Origin: Sclerodactyla briareus
Taxonomy: Eukaryota > Echinodermata > Holothuroidea > Dendrochirotida > Sclerodactylidae
Direction of reading: 5' to 3'
Assembly (NCBI GenBank): GCA_026419785.1
Contig: JAODTK010001910.1
Span: 62,001 to 126,000 of the forward strand
Length of the DNA stretch: 64,000 bases
Part shown: positions 57,223 to 64,000 of the stretch, in pieces
Layout of the letters: each line of letters begins with the position of its first letter
Position numbering within the stretch: the stretch's first letter is position 1
Notes under the pieces: generated by a model
Seen by the model: only the letters and a program-made list of their open reading frames with translations
Told to the model about the DNA's origin: nothing
Databases searched by the model: none
Position numbers and translations under genes: made by a program

Positions 57223-60169
57223 ATGACATGGGCATCACACTAGCTCAACAAGCATGGCTGGTTTGAGCTAGTATAAATTCCAACTTTGACCCAATAATTT
57301 GTTTGGAACTAATATAGTCTACTTTATAGTTTCGACGACACACTCAATTACTCTCCAGCATTGCGTCATAGGACCCACTCACTCTTATGATCAGGGTATC
57401 TCAAGTACATTCAGTGACACAGTCAAGTGTGATATGAGCCCTCAAATATTCATGAGGGAAACTGTTTTAGCTATATCCTGAAGGCAGCCTATCCTCCCTT
57501 CAAATATTTTCAGTATTCAGTCACCATGACTTGTTATGGGACACTGATCATGTGGAGGGTGATTTCCCTGTGGGGGAACTCATAATGAATTTAGGCGTTC
57601 TGGGATCTCTGACCTTGGGGGTGATAACATTATCCACTCTGTGGAAATTCTAGGAATCGAGTTTGAGACAAGACTCAACTGTGAAAACATCTGCTACCTT
57701 AGCTATCAGGTACTGTATCTCTATGGGAGAGCATTCAGGAGTTTGCTAGTATCCAATTTCACGCTGCGCTGGTGGGAGATAGTCCCAAGTAATCGTCAGA
57801 TATCATGGAAGGTCATCTTTCAATGCCAGATAATCTTCCAGAGTCTGCTCGCTACATCAGATGCTGCAGCTACTGATATCATTCACTGGTCTACTGTTGG
57901 GCCGGAGTACAGACTGGGGCTTGGCAATGATGCCAAACACGGTAGATACGTTAATATACTTGGTTGTCTGTAATGACCCTTTCCACTCATACACAGAGGA
58001 CACGCATCAGCGCTCCCCCAATACAGCAGATGTAATTACAAGGCACGTCACTGCGAGCAGCAGTTTGGGGCGATAGTAAACATCTTAGCATTCAAACCCC
58101 TAACTTATCCAGCTATGCCCCTCCTTTCTTTCCATTGTGACTGATTCATCTCCCAATACCAGATCTAATCATGTCTACCCATTTTTCATGCACACCTTCC
58201 TGCTATTTTGAAGCACATGCCACAAGTTTTGCATGTATTTCAGCAGAAGTTCTAAACAGGATTGGGTTGATTCAAATCACGCTGATTAAAATCAGTGATT
58301 CAAATGGCGATAAACCTTCACTCCTTTAACTTTGGAACTTCTTATTTGCTGCTTGCCACACAAAATTTCCTTTACTCCTTCAACTTTTACGTCCCCATTC
58401 AGCAAACTACCAGTGAAACCTGGTCCAAGGTCTAACCACTTTCCCAGATTCAAATTAATTTTGAAATACTAATTTCAGCAATTTCACTTATACCTTTGGG
58501 AGCGAGATGTTGCTTTGCCACACGGGCGGTGAACATGTGGGGCCTGCATGGCAACGGGGACATAGTCCTGCAATCATTTTTGTGAAGGGACATAATGGAA
58601 AATCACACAATTTTTGACAAATATTTGAAATTTGGGGATGCTTTCTGTGTCAAAATCTATTTGGGAAGTGCTGTTTTCCTGCAATGGGGGTTTGAAAAAC
58701 CGAAATTTCTGGATGCTCCGCGCCAACCAATAATCGCGCTCCGCTTAGATAGTAACAAGGGTCGGGGTAGCAAGCTTTTTACCATTTTGGGTCACTGTAA
58801 GAAAATGGTTGCCGACCACTGTCTTAGATTACATACAATTATTCTTTTTAACATCACATTTGGGTTTAATATCAACCTCAGAATATCTGAAAGTATACAA
58901 GCTCATACCACCGATTCACAAACAATGAATCACACAACATTACTCTTTTGTATGCCCATGGCATTACCGGTCATGTCAAAAGAGGCCTATTTTGTCATTT
59001 TGACAGAAAACTAAAAAAGCCACTATATGACATGCGTGCAGTAATGCATTATGAAACATTACCTGCCCACCCACCTTCAATTGTGCCAATACAGCCAGCT
59101 ACTTACTGACTCAACCTTAGGTCAGGTTGCAACATACCGTAGGTTGCAATCATAAATGCGTTCAATTGCTGCAATATGCATTCAGGCTATGGAGCTAGTA
59201 CATTCAAGAACATTTTAGGAAATGAAATATTACGAGTCAGGTAATAGTGATGAAACCTTCGGGGAGAGCATAGTTGGGTTTCGCTAACTCCAAATTTGAT
59301 AAATAACATTGTGGTAAGAATATGTGAAAATTGATCAACAGAGCACAACTGCTAGATTTTCACAAAATTGTCTATATCTATATGCTCACAGTATTCTCAC
59401 AGGACAGAATCACACAAGACCTAGAACAAAAACCATTTATACGCAAATGTGTTGATTTGTGTTGAACTCTATTTAAGAAACTTTCCATGTGATGGGAGAA
59501 ATTGAAATACAGGTTTCTAAAGATAGCGGACAAACTTCCAAAATCAGGTGCCTTCCAGAGTTGGCTACCAGTTTGTGCCCTTTCCCCCTCCCTATGTAAC
59601 AATCCTGGCTAAGGCATAGCTGAAATTAATATGTGTTCAGTAGGATCTAAGGAAAGAGCGGGACTATCGCGAGCAATGAGCAGTCATCAGCTACCTGAAA
59701 AGGCTATCTATCAATGCCAGTAAATAAAGTGCGGCTTAGACACTAAATTTAACGCAGGAAGATTTATGAACCTAGCAATGAGAATAACTACATAGTGAGC
59801 TACCACAGCATAATAGGGCACGTTAACAGTAGTTGCCAGCTGTGTCGAGATGAATACAAGAGTCAGTATGTGTTGCACAATAGTGCAAATATGAATGGGA
59901 ATCCTTACTTCAATTTTTGAAGGTCTATATATTATTAAATGTAGTACTTACAGGATTGCAGTTTGGACCAACAAGGCCGATATTATCCTTCCCACATAAC
60001 AAACACTGGACATGAGATACTGCCGGCCAGAACAGAACAACCTAAGAATAAGTCGGTCTTTTTGATTCTTCGCCGAAGGCAAAATGAATTTGTAATCAAG
60101 TTGTGCGATGTGGAGTGTGTGTGTGGTGTGTGCGTTGTGTGTGTGTGTGTGTGTGACACCCTTGTAAGA
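57223..60169. other. Stretch without supported genes
   Basis: Plus-strand frames of 110 codons (57641-57973) and 139 codons (58595-59014) have ATG starts but no recognisable motif and no splice evidence. A GT-rich patch occupies 60114-60152. The 139-codon frame is the one most worth a homology search. Confidence 0.3.
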
Positions 60170-60440
60170 CGATGATCTGACGAACGCAAGGAGGATGAAG
60201 TCAAACTTGGTAGGTGGGTTGTATATGGTGAGGATGACACCTATTGTTGTGGGTGATATCAAGTCAGTCATGATCATGAGAGGGCAAAGTTCAAAAAAGC
60301 TTGTCACAACGATATCTAACGAACGCAAGCATCTATTCAAGTTCAAATTCGGTAGGGGGTAGCATGTATGGTGAGGATTATCCCTATGATTTTTTCGTCA
60401 GGTCAAGGTCATCAAGGTCACCATATGGCAATCGTCAGAT
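60170..60440 (+). repeat. Two ~135-bp satellite units
   Basis: 'gat.at.taacgaacgcaag', 'ttcaaattcggtaggggg', 'atggtgaggattatccctat' occurs from about 60172 and again from about 60308. This wording is typical of tandem repeats with GGTCAAGGTCATC segments and overlaps in style with the 7.7-9.9 kb satellite. Confidence 0.65.
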
Positions 60441-60511
60441 ATCTCGCAACGAAAACAGTTTGGAGGACTGCCGTAATGGAAAGTTTTGTTCGCTGGTTGG
60501 AATACATTCTG

Positions 60512-61235
60512 GGACCGACTTTGACCTTATTTGACTTTTTGACCTCATTTGACTCTTCACCTAGGGACGTGAGTGCTAATTTTTTTGCCAATGGTCAGAT
60601 GCGTCTTGTTAAGACAACAAAAAAGTCAATTACCATACTGGTACTCCTCAATGACGAGCTATGTCTCACGAATATGAAAGGTCAAATCAGCCTAAAATTA
60701 TGAAAATGGAATAAATTTGGCGAATGTCATACATCTTGGACAACCGAAACGTTTTGGTGATTGTAACAAGAGAAATTTTTGTTTTGTCTACCGAAATAAA
60801 TCTGGTGACCCAACTTTGACCCTAGTTGACCTCTTGACCTCACATGACCTTTTGAACTGGGGACTTGAGTGTTAATTTTGTGTGATTGCCGGATGCGTCT
60901 TGTTAAGACAAACAAAAAGGTCAATTGCAATGCCATACTACGATACTCCGATCACAAGCTTAACTCAACCATGGGAAGGTCAAGACAGTCTAAAACACTG
61001 AAAAGTGGATAAATTTAGATTTGGGCACTGACATCTGTACAGCGTTCAAATGAGTTGTTGGTTATCCATCGTGATGAGGATGAACCGTATGTGTTGTTCC
61101 GTTCCAGGTCAACAGTCATTTGAGGTAATCATAGGAAACCCTCATCTCAGTCGCAACAAAATATTTCAGGGGCTATCATAATGGAAAATTGTGTTAGTCT
61201 GCGCGACATACTAACCTGTGACCTGTTAATCTGGT
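60512..61235 (+). repeat. ~298-bp tandem repeat, two units and a partial third
   Basis: 'accgactttgaccttatttg' (60514) and 'acccaactttgaccctagtt' (60812) begin units that share 'gacctca..tgac', 'gggac.tgagtg.taattt', 'cggatgcgtcttgttaagac', 'aaaaaggtcaatt', 'gatgagct...ctca' and 'aaaatggataaattt'. A partial third copy ends near 61235. Frames 60368-60703 and 60727-60936 are translations of these repeats. Confidence 0.75.
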
Positions 61236-63711
61236 TTAGCTCCAACTATCAAATACAAGGTTTTTGAAGCAGTTGCACTTACTGAACACATACATGCCTC
61301 CTTCAATTTTGTTTTGTTATCATTATTCACAAAGGATGGCAATAAAACATCTGTCAAAGCCAAAATATTTCCAATGTAGGACCTTATATGACTGTAAACA
61401 CCATAATCAGGCTTTGTCAAAACCAACAAACTTTGGAGTGATGAATTTTGGGGAATTTCCCTGTGGTTACAAATACTCGTCTTCCAGATCACATATAGCA
61501 GCGGTCAGTGAAAGCTATGAAACCTATCTACTGTGACAAGATTTATTCCTCAGACAGTTTTAGCAAATATGGGGTAATTACCTGACATCGTGGATTGCCA
61601 ATGACAAACAAAACCACTTCCTTTTAAGTCCCTAGTCACAGTGGTGAGCTGAGGGTGGTTATGGGAAGGTAGAATTTAAGGACCTTTCTTAAGGTAGTTT
61701 ATTTGCAAAGGTGTCTTATCACCCAATGATGTTGGGAAAACTTGCCTACCCGAAGCAGCCTTGTGTTTGACTCAAGTCAGTGGCTAAAATCAGGAGGGGC
61801 TTGATACTGGTGCTCAACTTGGAATCCTGAGTTACGCTGCAAAGTTACTGAAGCAAAACTAATGTTCACAATTGACTACCCCACAATGGGACCACTGCTG
61901 TCTCCTTGCATTGAAAGCGAATGAGGTTTGTGGCATTTACTTTTTGCTGATTGTGGCCTAGACCAAGGATGTAGATGAATGCACTCTGTTGACCACCATG
62001 GCTTTATTCACAGCGAGGGAAGTGATATTAAAGCAAAGATATTAAGTCGCCCGCTACTTCTAGCCAAGTGGACTAACAGTTGCACTGGTAGTCAGCTGTA
62101 TCATCAGTCAATTAGAGACCAATAGAGAGGGCAGCCTTTTCCCCAAATACTTGGAATGTTGCCATTGGCATTATTTTTCACACAGTAACGTTGCAAAATA
62201 GGCCAGCCCTCCATCCCATTGCTATTATTTCCACCAATTGCCATCTTATGGCAGCATTACTCATCACGGCCATGTCTGGTAGGGTAGGACTGGCAGTGGA
62301 GATGATAATCGCTTGTAGTTATGGTTTTCCCTTTTATAGTTAACTCCTTAGGACGGTAAGAAATAGCACCCGCGAGTTACCCACATCTCATTCTAGTATG
62401 ACCGGATTCCCAAACCAAGTTTACTACATTGGTGTGACAGTGGAGTGGGGGTATCCAATAAAACTGTAGAATGACCCTGATACTGTTATAGGGCATCTGC
62501 AATCATTCATCAGGGATAGTGGGATTAGTGACATAAAACCAAATAATGGAAAGAATCACTACGCATTGTTGCGTTCTGTTTCTTGTACGTGATATGAAAT
62601 GATGATTACATTGTGCCATAGCCCCAGGCTTGAACTACACAGTGTCAAGTGCATACAGAACAACCTTTGAAAAAATCACTGAAGAGTACTCCTAACCCAC
62701 CATCATCAGACCTGATGACGTTCAGTCGTGAGCAGCAAATTCTTGAAGTAGCCCGAGCGGGTGGGACATGTCATTGGACCTGCCCTTTAGGTGGGTCCGA
62801 GGTCACCCAGCAGCAATGAATATTATTCAGCTTTGGTCAATGTCCAGCGAAGCATGAGTATTTAGGGCCAAAACCAGCACATTTGCATATCATTCTACAA
62901 TTTGAACAGAAATGCATCAACCCGCTTTAATGACCTTTCACCTCAAATTCCTGTGGGAGGCATAGGTACCACTAGTCAATGATTACATGGTCATGTATCA
63001 TGGCGGTCCAACCTAATCTGCAGGAGAAGTAGGTTTTGCAGTTTTTCAACATCATGGCCCATTGTGCCCCTTCAATGCCTTGCAATAAGACCAAGCGGGT
63101 GGAGGGACAGAGGAACTATGGTAAATCAACTCTGTGAAACACTCGGCTATCGATGTAGGGGGGTCAGTGGGTCAGGGGTCAGCCTGAAAAATCAGGGGAT
63201 GTTGCGAAGGCGGACAAGAGAGATAAAAAAGATAGGGAAAAGCAAAGAAGAGATAGGGAAATAGGGTACATAGGAAACGATAGACGATTAATTAATGGCA
63301 ACTGCACCAAGTGCTAAGCCATGCTACTGGGATCTTCAAGCATGCAGGGGAAAAAAAAAACCAGATCAGTGCTCCGAACCATTGTACCTCTTCCATGACC
63401 CCAGGCAAGATATAGGGACTGTGTCTGTTCTATGTGAAAACAATAAAGCGGCATACTACTTTAGTGGTTTATAGGTCATCAGATAGTACTTTCTCGCCTA
63501 CTCACTCGATCAGCGGATAATGGCATCCTATTGACATTCAAAACCACCGTTTCTCTCTCCCCGATGGCCTCGAATAGACATCTTGAGTGTGGATGCCCTG
63601 GCGATGATGTGTGAAATGGAATGGTAATGACTTGTCAAGTAGGGACAGCAAGAACGATAAAGATGAGACAGGGTGCGCTGTCACTCTTTATCACAGTTGA
63701 CAGTTGTGTGC
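61236..63711. other. Stretch without supported genes
   Basis: Overlapping opposing frames at 61226-61536 have no motif. A plus-strand basic frame at 63064-63264 is A/G-rich low complexity at its end. 62805-62900 is the diverged copy of the 56990-57080 repeat. Confidence 0.35.
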
Positions 63712-63740
63712 GGGGGGGGGGGGGGGGGGGGGAGGGGGGG
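63712..63740 (+). repeat. Poly-G tract (21 G, A, 7 G)
   Basis: Second longest G tract of the window; exact length uncertain for technical reasons. Confidence 0.85.
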
Positions 63741-64000
63741 CATTCAGTGCGACGAAGCCATCTGCTATGAACATGTTCGAAGAAACTCACTGTGCATTTT
63801 AAATCTGTGTGTTACACAAAAAATTGATTCCGTGAATCCAGGAACGATTACCAGCACATTTACCCGATCCCACCCAAGACCATTGAACATTCGGCAATAC
63901 ATAGAAGTATGGGTCGGCCATAAACAAAATAATGGCGAAGGGTGCAAACTTCAGACTAGGCTAAAATGGCGTGCTGAGTTGTATTTTTTTCCAACAGAGA

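Noticed and set aside
58595..59014. 139-codon plus-strand ATG frame
   Set aside because: Plausible composition but no recognisable family or splice context; left as a candidate for a search only.
60368..60936. Open frames of 111 and 69 codons
   Set aside because: Translations of the ~298-bp satellite.

Overview
The window looks like nuclear DNA of a marine invertebrate animal. This is inferred from a tRNA-derived SINE, Penelope-like and LINE reverse-transcriptase relics, many palindromic MITEs, 'aGGTCAaaGGTCA'-type satellites, at least one intron-flanked exon and very low gene density. The repeat families resemble those of echinoderms, hemichordates, lancelets and molluscs, but nothing seen here fixes the phylum. 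Most of the window is AT-rich (about 40% GC by eye), with one sharply GC-rich island at 46.4-51.0 kb. Frameshifts inside otherwise convincing coding stretches, and many long G or C runs, suggest either uncorrected indels in a noisy assembly or decayed copies.

Layout. 0-1.3 kb: a ~152-bp repeat array inside a larger duplication. 1.86-1.97 kb: a small MITE. 3.3-4.1 kb: minus-strand satellite units and a 43-bp minisatellite. 5.9-6.75 kb: minus-strand remnant of a Penelope-like element with a GIY-YIG endonuclease domain. 6.8-14.4 kb: tandem satellites and three copies of a ~1-kb element whose ends carry TTGTCTCGCCTG in inverted orientation. 14.7-15.4 kb: 3' end of a LINE reverse transcriptase (minus strand). 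17.2-18.3 kb and 21.1-21.5 kb: fold-back structures built of short subrepeats.

25.4-26.4 kb: the best host-gene candidate, an exon with splice signals encoding an RGG-box, Trp-rich protein broken by apparent frameshifts. 28-44 kb: mostly gene-poor sequence holding several MITEs, an exact 201-bp tandem duplication, a weak possible exon (39.4-39.8 kb) and a full-length SINE with a probable target-site duplication (41.7-42.1 kb).

46.0-52.3 kb: the most unusual region. A ~320-bp palindromic element directly abuts a ~6-kb element whose ends share the same terminal core. The 6-kb element is GC-rich and holds an ~88-bp minisatellite, a ~92-bp tandem repeat, an Arg/Ser-rich gag-like reading frame on the minus strand, and subterminal direct repeats. 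I could not assign it to a known superfamily. 52-64 kb: gene-poor, with a ~20-bp minisatellite, a compound tetranucleotide microsatellite and a ~300-bp satellite.

No rRNA, CRISPR, operon or bacterial feature is present. There is no set of genes acting together; the window is dominated by mobile elements and tandem repeats. All calls are from reading the sequence only, without database searches.
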